Shown here piece by piece: positions 45,114 to 54,225 of a stretch of 64,000 nucleotides of DNA (within the stretch, counting starts at the first letter, position 1; each line of letters begins with the position of its first letter). A program made the translations under genes and the position numbers. The notes under the pieces were generated by a model. That model saw only the letters and a list, made by a program, of their open reading frames with translations, made no database searches and had not been told where the DNA came from. This DNA is from Chitinophagaceae bacterium LGM1 (GTDB taxonomy: Bacteria > Bacteroidota > Bacteroidia > Chitinophagales > Chitinophagaceae), in contig CP075895.1 of the NCBI GenBank assembly GCA_018604165.1, positions 2,227,001-2,291,000 of the forward strand, read 5' to 3'.

Positions 45114-46183
45114 TGAAACCTGTTTACATATCAGCAGCAGCAGCACTATCGCCTCAACACAGTTTTGATGCAGACGGTTTCCTGCCCGATGTTGTCAGTA
45201 GTAATAACGGCAAGTTGTATGTACAAGATACTGATTACTCAAAATTCATCAACCCCGTAGCTATACGCCGTATGAGCCGTATGCTGAAAATAGGCATCAG
45301 CACGGGTATGCGCACTATGCAACTGGCAGGCATTGAAACACCCGATGGTATCATAACAGGTACCGGGCGTGGCAGTATGCGCGATATGGAACTGTTTCTG
45401 GGTGATATGATACGCCTGCAGGAAGAAGCGCTGAACCCTACCTACTTTATACAAAGCACCTACAACAGCATCAATGGCTGGCTGGCCATGCAAACCAAAT
45501 GCACAGGCTACAACCAAACCTACGTACATCGAGGGCACTCGCTCGAAGTTGCCCTGCTGGATGCACAAATGTTGCTGAACGAAAACGAAGCGAAGCAAAC
45601 CTACCTTGTTGGCTGTTTCGACGAAATGACCGAAGATTATTTTGTGGTAAAAAACAAAGCCCATTATTGGAAAAAAACACTACCCGATAGCCAGCACCTG
45701 TTGCAACACAGTGATACCAACGGCACCATCGGTGGTGAGGGTGCAGCATTTTTTACAATTACAAACGATGCTGCTAATGCTATATGCAGTATTGAGCAGA
45801 TGACCATGCTGCAAGAGCCGACACCACAAACAGTGCAGGCTACTATAGACAGTATATTAGCCGAAAAAGGCATGAGGTTGAAAGACCTTGATATGGTACT
45901 TTGTGGCATGAGTGGCGATGCACGCTACCAACCATTGTACCAACCCATACTTGAAAACACCACGGCACACACTACGGTTGCTGCCTTCAAGCACCTGTGC
46001 GGAGAGTATGATACCAGCACAGGTTTTGCCCTATGGCTGGCTACCAGGCTGTTTACCGCACAAACAATACCCGAAGTGTTGATACAGAAAAAGGGCATCA
46101 ACCCTACCATCGGCAATATATTGGTGGTAAACCACTACCCGCAGGGTACGGCTTCTATTTTACTGCTCAGTACCAATAAATAA
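45110..46183 (+). CDS. Ketosynthase-like chain length factor (no catalytic Cys)
   Basis: A 357-residue ketosynthase homologue. At the place of the catalytic Cys (the STACSSS block of the partner) it has YVHRGHSLEV with Arg141, and the two His motifs (NAHGTAT, TGHTLAAAGS) are replaced by LCGMSGDARYQ and KHLCGEYDTSTG. So it is catalytically dead but keeps the fold. It overlaps the ketosynthase by 4 bases (ATGA), as do KS/CLF pairs. No ketoreductase, dehydratase, aryl or transport genes follow, so the pathway is split or incomplete here. Confidence 0.75.
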   Translation: MMKPVYISAAAALSPQHSFDADGFLPDVVSSNNGKLYVQDTDYSKFINPVAIRRMSRMLKIGISTGMRTMQLAGIETPDGIITGTGRGSMRDMELFLGDMIRLQEEALNPTYFIQSTYNSINGWLAMQTKCTGYNQTYVHRGHSLEVALLDAQMLLNENEAKQTYLVGCFDEMTEDYFVVKNKAHYWKKTLPDSQHLLQHSDTNGTIGGEGAAFFTITNDAANAICSIEQMTMLQEPTPQTVQATIDSILAEKGMRLKDLDMVLCGMSGDARYQPLYQPILENTTAHTTVAAFKHLCGEYDTSTGFALWLATRLFTAQTIPEVLIQKKGINPTIGNILVVNHYPQGTASILLLSTNK

Positions 46184-46340
46184 GCATTTAAACGTATATA
46201 TAAATTATTATTTTTCATTTCTGAAGATGAAAAAATGATTTATACAAGCAATCTGCATAAATAAGTCTTTAATTAAGAAAAAAATAAAGATGGGCTATTC
46301 CATTTATAGATAGTAATTTATACCTTTATCGCGTAGTTAA

Positions 46341-46414
46341 AATGCCCATGGAGTGCTTGTAATGACTGTATTTTTCACAGAATTTTACAAGTTGTTGAAG
46401 AGGTGTCGGGCATT
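46341..46414 (+). promoter_or_regulatory. Nested inverted repeats in the leader of the Ig-repeat gene
   Basis: Three nested pairs can form a rod: AATGCCC/GGGCATT (46341-46347 with 46408-46414), CTTGTAA/TTACAAG (46356-46362 with 46385-46391) and CTGT/ACAG (46366-46369 with 46377-46380). The start codon is 50 bases downstream. A TACCTTTA box at 46321-46328 could start the transcript just before the first arm. No known riboswitch is recognised. Confidence 0.4.
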
Positions 46415-46464
46415 AAGATAATGATACCCCATAAAAAATTGTTTTTTCATTTATAATCATACAT

Positions 46465-49400
46465 ATGCGAACGTTGAAAATCTACACCACGTTAATGGTC
46501 ATGTTGCTGACATTAATGTACAGTAACTACTCAAAAGCACAGTGTACAAGTGCATCAATTTCCACCAGCCCTACCCAGCAAGCAGTATGCGCAGGCAACA
46601 ACACTTTCTTTCTGGTTATAGCGTCGGGTACAACCCTCAGCTACCAATGGCAGGTAAACAACTGGCTTGGCGGTGGCTGGGTAAACCTGAGTAACAACGC
46701 TACGTACTCCGGCGTTAATACAGGGGCATTGGTTATTACAAACGTAACCATGGCCATCAACACATTCGGCTACCGTTGTGTGGTGCAAGCTGCTTGTGGC
46801 CCTGCTGTAATCAGTAATGTAGGCTGGATAGATGTTAATCTTCCCCACAATGTATACAGCAGCCCTACTACACAAACAGTATGTGTGGGTACTAATGCCG
46901 TATTTTCGGTAGGTGCCAACAGTGTTAGTGTCAATCCCATTTCTTATCAATGGCAGGTAAGCACCAATGCCGGTGTAACCTTTGCAGATGCACCTAACAG
47001 TGCACCATACAGTGGTGTAAACACGCCCAACCTTACCATTACTACACCCGGCGTAGGCATGAATGCTTATGTGTATCGTTGTCAGGTAAGTAGTCTGTGC
47101 GGCTCTCCTACCATCAGCGGAACGGCTCAGTTGAATGTGAATGTAGTGCCAGGTGTTGTATCACAGCCTGCCAGCATCACAGCTTGCCCTAACGGCACTA
47201 CAGGTTTCAGTGTTACAGGTTCTGCTACATCCAACTATCAGTGGCAGGTAAGTACAAACGGCGGCGGCACATGGGCAAATATTTCTCCTGTTGCTCCGTA
47301 TTCCGGTTCTGCAACATCTAATCTTACAATATCTAACATTCCGCTTTCATTCAATAACAACCAATACCGTTGTGTACTGAGTGGCAACTGTGCACCGAGC
47401 ATTAACAGCAACCCGGCAACACTTACGTTATTCTCTCAACCTTCTGTATCTACACACCCGCTCAATACCACAACTTGTGAAGATGGCGTTGCTAACTTCT
47501 CCGTAGCAGGTAGCGGTACAGGTATCAACTATCAATGGCAGGTAGCACCGGCAAATTCAGGCGTATATACAGACATTGCCAATGTATACCCTTACTCTGG
47601 TATGCAAAGCCCTAACCTCAGCATCATTAATACACCACTTTCTTTCAACCAAAATACGTACAGGTGCGTAATAGCCGGTACATGTACTCCGGTAGCTATA
47701 TCAAATGCAGGAACACTAACTGTTAACGGCAAACCCAGCATCACTGGCCAGCCTGCTAACTTCACTACTTGCGACTATAACATCAATGGTTTATTTACTG
47801 TAACAGCTACAGGCGCAGGGCTTAACTATCAGTGGCAGACTGCCGCATCAAGCAGCAGCACGTTCAGCAACCTGAGCAATGCAGGCATCTATAGCGGTGT
47901 AAATACCAATACACTGGTAATAACAAGCGGAACGATGGCATTGCAAGGCCAACAATACCGTTGTGTGGTTAGCGGTACTTGCGCACCATCTACTACCAGC
48001 AATGCTGCCGTATTAAATATCAATCTGCGTCCATCAATCATTAACAACCCGCTTGGCCTTACAGTATGCGAAGCGTCTAATACCTCTTTCTCAGTAACGG
48101 CTTCAGGTGCAGGCCCGCTCAACTATCAATGGCAGATAAGCGTTGGTGGTGGTGCATATACCAACTTGAGCAACGCCGGTGTATACAGCAATGTAACTAC
48201 ACCTACACTTAATATAACTGGTGTTACCAACTCATTGCACGGTAGTATGTACCGTTGTGCTGTAACAGGTGCTTGTACACCAGGTACAGAATCTGCAGGA
48301 GCATTACTGAATGTAAACGCACTGACCGTGCTGAGCACAAGTCCTTTATCTCAGGTGATATGCGCAGGCAACAGCACATCTTTCAGTGTTGGTGCTACGG
48401 GCGGTGGTGTTAACTACCAATGGCAGGTAAATAATGGTTCCGGCTTTACAAATGTTACTAACGTGGCTCCATATGCAGGTGCTACTGCTGCTACACTGAA
48501 TGTAAACGCAGCCCCTGCATCATTAAACGGATTTACTTACCGTTGTGTAGTAAACAGCACATGCGGCCCTGCTATCAACTCAGGTATAGCAACACTGACA
48601 GTAAACACTGCACCGGTTATCATTACACCAGCAGCTACATCTACAGTGTGTGAGGGTTCTGCCACATCATTCAGCGTAGCAGCTACTGGTACTGCACTTA
48701 CATATCAATGGCAGTTGAACGCTGGTAGCGGCTTTGCTAACCTTAGCAATGCAGGCATCTACAGCGGCGTTACAACTACAACATTAAACATATCTACCAC
48801 TACTGCAGCTATGAATGGCTTTAACTACCGTGTAGTAGTAAGCGGCACTTGCACTCCCCCTGTTATGGCCAGTGCTCAACTAAATGTAAATACAGCACCT
48901 GTAATAACATTGCAACCGGTAAATGCTACTGTGTGCGCAGGTTCTACTACATCTTTCAACGTTACAGCAACGGGTACCAGCCTTACATACCAATGGCAGG
49001 TAAACAGTGGCTTTGGCTTTGTCAACGTTTCAAATGGTGGTGTGTATAGTGGTGCAACAAGCAATACGCTTGTACTGACAGCACCTAGCACAGCATTTAA
49101 TGGTTTAACATATCAATGTATTGTAAGCGGTACTTGTCCTTCGCCTGTAACATCTGCAGTGCGTACGCTTACAGTTAATGCATTACCTGCAATATTCAGT
49201 TCTCCGCTTAGTACAACAGTATGTACAAACAGCCCTGCTACATTCAGTGTAGTAGCAAGCGGCGCAGGCCTTACTTACCAATGGCAGATATTCACAGGTG
49301 GTGTTTGGGTAAATGTATCTAACGGTTCTCCATACAGCGGTGCTATGAGTGCTTCGCTAAGCATCCTCAGCACACCACTTTCTTTCAACGGCAACCAATA

Positions 49401-50922
49401 CCGTTGTATCGTAGGTGGTAGCTGTGCACCAACACAAACATCGGGCACTGCTATACTCAGTGTCAATTCACTGCCTTTTATTTCAAACAGCCCTATAGCA
49501 TCAACTGTTTGCGTTGGTGGCAGCACCAGCTTTACAACAGTTGCAACAGGCACCGGTGTAACATACCAGTGGCAGGTAAATACAGGCAGCGCATGGGCAG
49601 ATGTAATACCATCAGGCGTGTATAGCGGTGTTAATGCAAGTACTTTGACGGTAACAGGCGCAACAGCAACGATGAATACATATCAATACCGCTGTATTGT
49701 TGGCGGTACTTGCGCACCAACACAAACATCTTTCGCAGCTATGCTGACGGTTATTACACCACCAACAATATTGTCGAACCCGAAGAGTGCGACTGTATGT
49801 GATAAAGCAACTGTAGTGTTTAACGTAAACACAACAGGTGCAGGCGGTGTTACTTATCAATGGCAGCAACTGAATGGTGCCGTTTGGGTGAATATAGTTA
49901 ACGGTGGCATCAACGGTGGCGCTACTACAGCCAACCTGAGCGTGAGCAATATACCATACAACCTGCACGGCACACAATACCGTTGCGTAGTATCAAACGG
50001 TTGTGCTCCTGCTGCCATCAGCAGCACTGCTACACTCAATGTATTCTCTAAGCCTGTAATACTGGTTCCTTCTAAAAATGATACCATTTGCGAGAACACA
50101 CAAACCACATTCAGCGTAACAGTTGATGCGCTGAATCCTACCTACCAATGGCAGGAAGATAAAGGTACAGGATGGGTAAACCTGACTAACAGTGCCAACT
50201 ACTCACTGGTTAATACACGCACACTGCTGGTAAGTAATGTAACACTGGCTATGAGTGGCTATGGCTACCGTTGCGTTGTAAACAGCGATTGCGGTAGTAA
50301 CATTGCAGGCCCTGGTGTACTGCACGTGTATCCTAAACCACGCATCACTACACAGCCAAGAAGCACTAAGCAGACGTATAATGAAACAATCAAATTCTGG
50401 GTAGATGCAACAGGTAAAGACCTGACATACCAATGGCAGGTTGACACCATGATAAGCGGCAATGTGGTATTCGTTAACATTAACGATAAACCAGGTGCTT
50501 ATGCAGGTACTACTACCAGAGAGTTGACAGTACTGGCACGAGGCGGATACATGAACCTGCGCAGCTACCGTTGTGTAGTAAGTGGTTTGTGCAGCCCTGC
50601 TGAAATATCGAATGCTGCTAAGCTGACGGTAATATTTGCTACAGGCATTGACAATGTAACAGGCGAACAGTTTACGGTGAAGGTATATCCTAACCCTGTA
50701 AACGGTGCTACGCTGAACCTGCAACTAAGCAACTATAACAACGACCAGGTGAGTGTGAAAATCACTAACAATCTGGGTGCTGTTGTTGCCAACCAGGCAG
50801 TAACACTGCAAAACAATGCAGGCGTTATAAATGTAGCTAACCTACCTGCAGGTATGTACAACCTGCACATTACAGATGCTGCTAACAGCAATGTACAGGT
50901 GATACGCTTTGTGAAGCAATAA
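46465..50922 (+). CDS. Large Ig-like repeat surface protein, T9SS-sorted
   Basis: A 1485-residue secreted protein with a signal peptide (ends SKAQ). It has 14 tandem Ig-like repeats of about 85-90 residues, each marked by a YQWQ strand near the centre and a YRCVV strand with Cys at the end; one conserved Cys pair per repeat could form a disulfide. The C terminus is a T9SS sorting domain (YPNPVNGATLNLQL to GMYNLHI). The arrangement suits a long rod for adhesion or matrix contact. It is at the end of an apparently accessory region and ends in a strong terminator. Confidence 0.9.
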   Translation: MRTLKIYTTLMVMLLTLMYSNYSKAQCTSASISTSPTQQAVCAGNNTFFLVIASGTTLSYQWQVNNWLGGGWVNLSNNATYSGVNTGALVITNVTMAINTFGYRCVVQAACGPAVISNVGWIDVNLPHNVYSSPTTQTVCVGTNAVFSVGANSVSVNPISYQWQVSTNAGVTFADAPNSAPYSGVNTPNLTITTPGVGMNAYVYRCQVSSLCGSPTISGTAQLNVNVVPGVVSQPASITACPNGTTGFSVTGSATSNYQWQVSTNGGGTWANISPVAPYSGSATSNLTISNIPLSFNNNQYRCVLSGNCAPSINSNPATLTLFSQPSVSTHPLNTTTCEDGVANFSVAGSGTGINYQWQVAPANSGVYTDIANVYPYSGMQSPNLSIINTPLSFNQNTYRCVIAGTCTPVAISNAGTLTVNGKPSITGQPANFTTCDYNINGLFTVTATGAGLNYQWQTAASSSSTFSNLSNAGIYSGVNTNTLVITSGTMALQGQQYRCVVSGTCAPSTTSNAAVLNINLRPSIINNPLGLTVCEASNTSFSVTASGAGPLNYQWQISVGGGAYTNLSNAGVYSNVTTPTLNITGVTNSLHGSMYRCAVTGACTPGTESAGALLNVNALTVLSTSPLSQVICAGNSTSFSVGATGGGVNYQWQVNNGSGFTNVTNVAPYAGATAATLNVNAAPASLNGFTYRCVVNSTCGPAINSGIATLTVNTAPVIITPAATSTVCEGSATSFSVAATGTALTYQWQLNAGSGFANLSNAGIYSGVTTTTLNISTTTAAMNGFNYRVVVSGTCTPPVMASAQLNVNTAPVITLQPVNATVCAGSTTSFNVTATGTSLTYQWQVNSGFGFVNVSNGGVYSGATSNTLVLTAPSTAFNGLTYQCIVSGTCPSPVTSAVRTLTVNALPAIFSSPLSTTVCTNSPATFSVVASGAGLTYQWQIFTGGVWVNVSNGSPYSGAMSASLSILSTPLSFNGNQYRCIVGGSCAPTQTSGTAILSVNSLPFISNSPIASTVCVGGSTSFTTVATGTGVTYQWQVNTGSAWADVIPSGVYSGVNASTLTVTGATATMNTYQYRCIVGGTCAPTQTSFAAMLTVITPPTILSNPKSATVCDKATVVFNVNTTGAGGVTYQWQQLNGAVWVNIVNGGINGGATTANLSVSNIPYNLHGTQYRCVVSNGCAPAAISSTATLNVFSKPVILVPSKNDTICENTQTTFSVTVDALNPTYQWQEDKGTGWVNLTNSANYSLVNTRTLLVSNVTLAMSGYGYRCVVNSDCGSNIAGPGVLHVYPKPRITTQPRSTKQTYNETIKFWVDATGKDLTYQWQVDTMISGNVVFVNINDKPGAYAGTTTRELTVLARGGYMNLRSYRCVVSGLCSPAEISNAAKLTVIFATGIDNVTGEQFTVKVYPNPVNGATLNLQLSNYNNDQVSVKITNNLGAVVANQAVTLQNNAGVINVANLPAGMYNLHITDAANSNVQVIRFVKQ

Positions 50923-50944
50923 ACTTTGCATAATTGATAAATGA

Positions 50945-50972
50945 AAAACGGGTAGCGATTGCTACCCGTTTT
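50945..50972 (+). terminator. Strong terminator after the Ig-repeat gene
   Basis: AAAACGGGTAGC (50945-50956) pairs with GCTACCCGTTTT (50961-50972) across a 4-base GATT loop, and more T residues follow (to 50974). Confidence 0.9.
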
Positions 50973-51014
50973 TTGTTGTAGGTTATCGTTAATTTTATAC
51001 AAAGACAATAGCCT

Positions 51015-52118
51015 GTGAATAAACTCTTTGTTTTAGTAGCCTTACTGTTTACTATTAACAGCCATGCGCAGAAACAGTTTTTTGTACAACCGTGGGTTGA
51101 TACATCTGCCACAAAAGTGCAGCAAGCCATTGCTTTTTACCGTAGCTATGTAGAGGGCTTCAAGCACGACACATTGCCATCATTCCATACATACTGGCGT
51201 ACAAAAGACATAACCCGATACGCGATACCCGACCACATGATTTACGGTATATCCGGCGACTACCCTACCTATAGTATGTGCCAGCAGAGAGGTATTATAT
51301 ACGTAAAACCCATAGGCCACACAATACACATAAAGACACAGATGGGATGGGAAACTGATGGTAAATACCAACTGCTTTGTATCGCCAACCATTACGTAGG
51401 CTTCACAAAAGATAATCGCCCTTATTTCATTAGCCCTATTGATATGACTGCATCAACATGGCAGCAAACCCGTGTGCGAAATATTGTATTTCATTATCCG
51501 TCTTACCATTCATTCGACAGGCGGAAAGCAAAAGCAATGATAACAAACATAGCCAAGCTGGAACGCGATTGGCAGTTGCAACCTATTGACATCAATTACT
51601 TTTTTGCCGATACCCAAGATGAGATAAAAAAATTGACAGGCTTTGACTATACGCTGGATATGGGTAATGCACCCAAACCATCGGGTATATCAAACGACAA
51701 GAACAATACTGTCTTTTGTGCAGGCTTGGGAGAGAATTATTTTCACGAAGTTGTGCATATCTACCTCAACAAACTATTTCCGAAATCGCCTTTGCAAGAG
51801 GGGTTAGCGCATTTTTATGGTGGCAGTATGGGCAGGCCTTTAGCCTATCATAAAAACAAGTTGATACGACACTTGATAGCACACCCTGAACTGCGGGTAG
51901 ATAGTATAGATAATCTTCCGAAGCCCGGTAATTATACAAATCAGTATAGTACTGTACAGGCTATATTGTGTGCAGATGCTTTTGCAAAAGACGGGCTACA
52001 AGGGCTGAAACGTATTATGCAGTACGAAACGATGGAAGCTATACTAAGGGAAGAGTATGGCATAGATAGCTTTGCAGCATTTGTAGAAAAACTGAAACGG
52101 GAATATGTTGTGGAATAG
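51015..52118 (+). CDS. Exported protein with HEXXH metallopeptidase-like site
   Basis: A 367-residue protein with a signal peptide (NSHAQ end, about 19 residues) and a GTG start. The motif FHEVVHIYL gives H244-E245-x2-H248, and E262 in PLQEGLAHFYGG lies 14 residues later, like the gluzincin glutamate of MA-clan peptidases. The family is not recognised, so substrate and activity are open. The context (between the Ig protein and the DUF5777 gene) gives no further clue. Confidence 0.65.
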   Translation: MNKLFVLVALLFTINSHAQKQFFVQPWVDTSATKVQQAIAFYRSYVEGFKHDTLPSFHTYWRTKDITRYAIPDHMIYGISGDYPTYSMCQQRGIIYVKPIGHTIHIKTQMGWETDGKYQLLCIANHYVGFTKDNRPYFISPIDMTASTWQQTRVRNIVFHYPSYHSFDRRKAKAMITNIAKLERDWQLQPIDINYFFADTQDEIKKLTGFDYTLDMGNAPKPSGISNDKNNTVFCAGLGENYFHEVVHIYLNKLFPKSPLQEGLAHFYGGSMGRPLAYHKNKLIRHLIAHPELRVDSIDNLPKPGNYTNQYSTVQAILCADAFAKDGLQGLKRIMQYETMEAILREEYGIDSFAAFVEKLKREYVVE

Positions 52119-52166
52119 TAAGTCTTTACGTTCCTACATATAGAACATAATCAGCTACAAAAAAGA

Positions 52167-52198
52167 ATAAGGCATCAGATTTTACACCTGAGCCTTAT
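52167..52198. terminator. Bidirectional hairpin between convergent genes
   Basis: ATAAGGC and GCCTTAT flank an inner TCAG/CTGA pair with one bulged A. The loop is 9 bases. It lies between the peptidase-like gene and the DUF5777 gene. Confidence 0.7.
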
Positions 52199-52230
52199 CC
52201 TCTATGAAAAATAATACACCCGTGGCTAAG

Positions 52231-53184
52231 TTACCACTTATTTGTATTCGATGATTTAAACTCTTTAGGTTTAACAATTGTAAACACCCTCGATATATTG
52301 AAGCCGAAGTGTATGCCGCCATCTGCCCAGTCGCTGGTAGTTTGGCCTATGAATGCCCGCTCTGTCATGGCATTGGCATTGGTCAGCATCAGTTGGAAAA
52401 CGTGGCCACCTGTTTCTATATCCAAACCAAGCGATAATGAGTTGAAATAGCCGTTCAGCTCGTTGAAACGATAATAGTACTCCGCATTCAGCGATACGCG
52501 GTTCGATAGTTTCAAACGGCCGCCCACACCCAATGCTATTACATCGTTAGGCTCTGCCGTAGTAGGCACCAGATTGTAGTGTATATGCGTAGGCATCACC
52601 TGTACAGACAGCCATTTGTTGAACTTTCTGGCTATCAATAGCTGGTTTACGTAAAACAAACGATTGCTGAAATGATACTCTGCACCTGCGGGTAACGTGG
52701 GTGCAGGCATAGCCTGTGCACTCATAGCACCGTAGTAGCTAACGCTCAGGGGCATACCACCTTTATTATCCGTTTGGCGGAGTAGCTTTACTTTAGTAAA
52801 GCCCAGAAACTCTTTCTGATACGTGCTGCGGCTGATGCCTATCATCAACCAATCGGTAATACCATAGTCGAACCCGATGAGCGTATTGGCATTATCCAGC
52901 CCGAAGAAGGTGGAAGCCCCACCCTTCAACTCACCAAAGCGGTGGTTTACTTTAAAATCGAGTACACCTGCTGCGGTGTTTTCAATGCTGTGGCCATTTA
53001 CCACGCGCGATGTTTTGAACGTAGCCGTTGTATATTCTTTACCTTTTTTACCATTCTCTTCATCCAGCATTTCCAGCAGGTCTTCGCCTTCGTCTGCTTT
53101 TTTAGTTTTATCGTCCTGCGCGTAGGCAGGTTGTATGGCAAAAACAGATGCTGTCAGTAGTATTGCGGGTAGTATGCGCATCAT
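52231..53184 (-). CDS. DUF5777-like outer-membrane barrel protein
   Basis: A 317-residue protein with a signal peptide (ends YAQ), an acidic stretch (residues 26-45, Glu/Asp/Lys-rich) and then barrel-type strands (FGELKGGASTFFGL, LIGFDYGITDWLMIGI). It looks like DUF5777, a Bacteroidota family. It is the last gene of the minus-strand set with YceI, two cytochrome-like lipoproteins and the OB-fold protein, with a 30-base gap from YceI. Function unknown; a pore or electron-conduit role is speculation. Confidence 0.7.
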   Translation of the reverse strand: MMRILPAILLTASVFAIQPAYAQDDKTKKADEGEDLLEMLDEENGKKGKEYTTATFKTSRVVNGHSIENTAAGVLDFKVNHRFGELKGGASTFFGLDNANTLIGFDYGITDWLMIGISRSTYQKEFLGFTKVKLLRQTDNKGGMPLSVSYYGAMSAQAMPAPTLPAGAEYHFSNRLFYVNQLLIARKFNKWLSVQVMPTHIHYNLVPTTAEPNDVIALGVGGRLKLSNRVSLNAEYYYRFNELNGYFNSLSLGLDIETGGHVFQLMLTNANAMTERAFIGQTTSDWADGGIHFGFNISRVFTIVKPKEFKSSNTNKW

Positions 53185-53214
53185 TGTTGTGTTGGTTTGT
53201 GTTGAGTATTGAAT

Positions 53215-53760
53215 TTATTTTTTTTCCAGTATCGAATTAACCGTTACTTCTATTTCTTTCGCTATTTTATTTTCTACCAACTTGGGTATGTTTATTTTAT
53301 AGTCCTGCGGCTTTACTTTGAATTTGCTGTTGAGCGTAGCCTGATTGCCCTTAACGGTTACCGTGCCAGGTATGGTTACATCTTTGGTAACACCGTGTAT
53401 GGTCATTTTGCCTGCACTCACCACATCGTACTTACCATCTTTAGCAAAGCTCACTTTTGATATATCTGTAATCTTGCCTTTGAAATCGGCTTTGGGATAT
53501 CTATCGCTCTCCATGTAGTTTTCGTTGAAATGCTCTTGCATCAGGGCTTTTTCAAACTTAAAGCTCTTGATGGCTGTCTGAAAAACAAGGTCGCCCGTTT
53601 TACTGTCCAACACCGCGCCTGCTTCGTTATTCACTGCTTCAATATTCTCTACCGGTGTGCTCGAAAAAAAGCTCACTTTGCCCGTGCGGGTAATGTATTT
53701 CTGTGCCGATGCGCCATAAGCCAATGCTGAAAACAGCGCCACCATTACTATCTTTTTCAT
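53215..53760 (-). CDS. YceI-family periplasmic protein (copy B)
   Basis: A 181-residue exported protein with a signal peptide (ends ASAQ). The YceI fold is shown by HFNENYMESDRYPKADFKG and the IHGVTKDVTIPG strand. YceI is a lipocalin-like barrel that binds isoprenoid quinones or similar lipids. A second copy lies at 59141-59689. In between are two haem-binding lipoproteins and a two-component system. Confidence 0.9.
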   Translation of the reverse strand: MKKIVMVALFSALAYGASAQKYITRTGKVSFFSSTPVENIEAVNNEAGAVLDSKTGDLVFQTAIKSFKFEKALMQEHFNENYMESDRYPKADFKGKITDISKVSFAKDGKYDVVSAGKMTIHGVTKDVTIPGTVTVKGNQATLNSKFKVKPQDYKINIPKLVENKIAKEIEVTVNSILEKK

Positions 53761-53798
53761 GTTCTTTCCTGTTTAGTATTATCCGTTGTTAATATGAA

Positions 53799-54170
53799 TT
53801 AATTGTTTTGTGTGCCGAGGTTTACCCAACGTGTTATTTTTTTGATGCTGCAATCGTCCAGTTTTGCCATTCCTTTTGGCATTTGTGAGTAACCCGCATC
53901 GTGGCGGATGGCACCCAAGAACCTGCCTGCATCCAATGCTGCTTTTACCCCTGCATAGTCGCTGAGGTTATAGCCTGTAGGTGCGGTAGTAGCATGGCAG
54001 CCCGATGTAGCACATTTTTGCTGCATAACAGGCAACACATCTTTGGCAAAAGTGGCGGTTGTAGTATCGCAACTGCTACCTGTTGGCGATGGGTATAGCT
54101 GGTCTTCTTTATCGTAGTAACAACCCGATAGGGCTACCACACCCAGAAACAGAATCAATAGTTTTTTCAT
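53799..54170 (-). CDS. Cytochrome c-like lipoprotein with CX4CH site
   Basis: A 123-residue lipoprotein (lipobox LSGC, Cys17). The haem-like site is C53-ATSG-C58-H59, a CX4CH motif rather than the usual CXXCH. This longer spacing is seen in many Bacteroidota and Planctomycetes single-haem domains. The downstream MPKGMAKLDDCSIKKITRWV stretch has a Met axial-ligand candidate. Probably a membrane-bound electron carrier or a haem-binding protein. Confidence 0.75.
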   Translation of the reverse strand: MKKLLILFLGVVALSGCYYDKEDQLYPSPTGSSCDTTTATFAKDVLPVMQQKCATSGCHATTAPTGYNLSDYAGVKAALDAGRFLGAIRHDAGYSQMPKGMAKLDDCSIKKITRWVNLGTQNN

Positions 54171-54225
54171 AACGCTGCTGATATTCTTATGTATTAAAGT
54201 TATTATAGTTTTTTTATAATCCGTT

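Noticed and set aside
43624-46183. Complete flexirubin or aryl-polyene gene cluster
   Set aside because: Only ACP, ketosynthase and chain-length factor are present; reductase, dehydratase, starter and export genes are missing in the window.
46465-50922. Direct repeats that could be taken for a CRISPR or tandem DNA array
   Set aside because: The repeats are about 260 bases long, coding and conserved only at protein level, so they are Ig-like protein domains.
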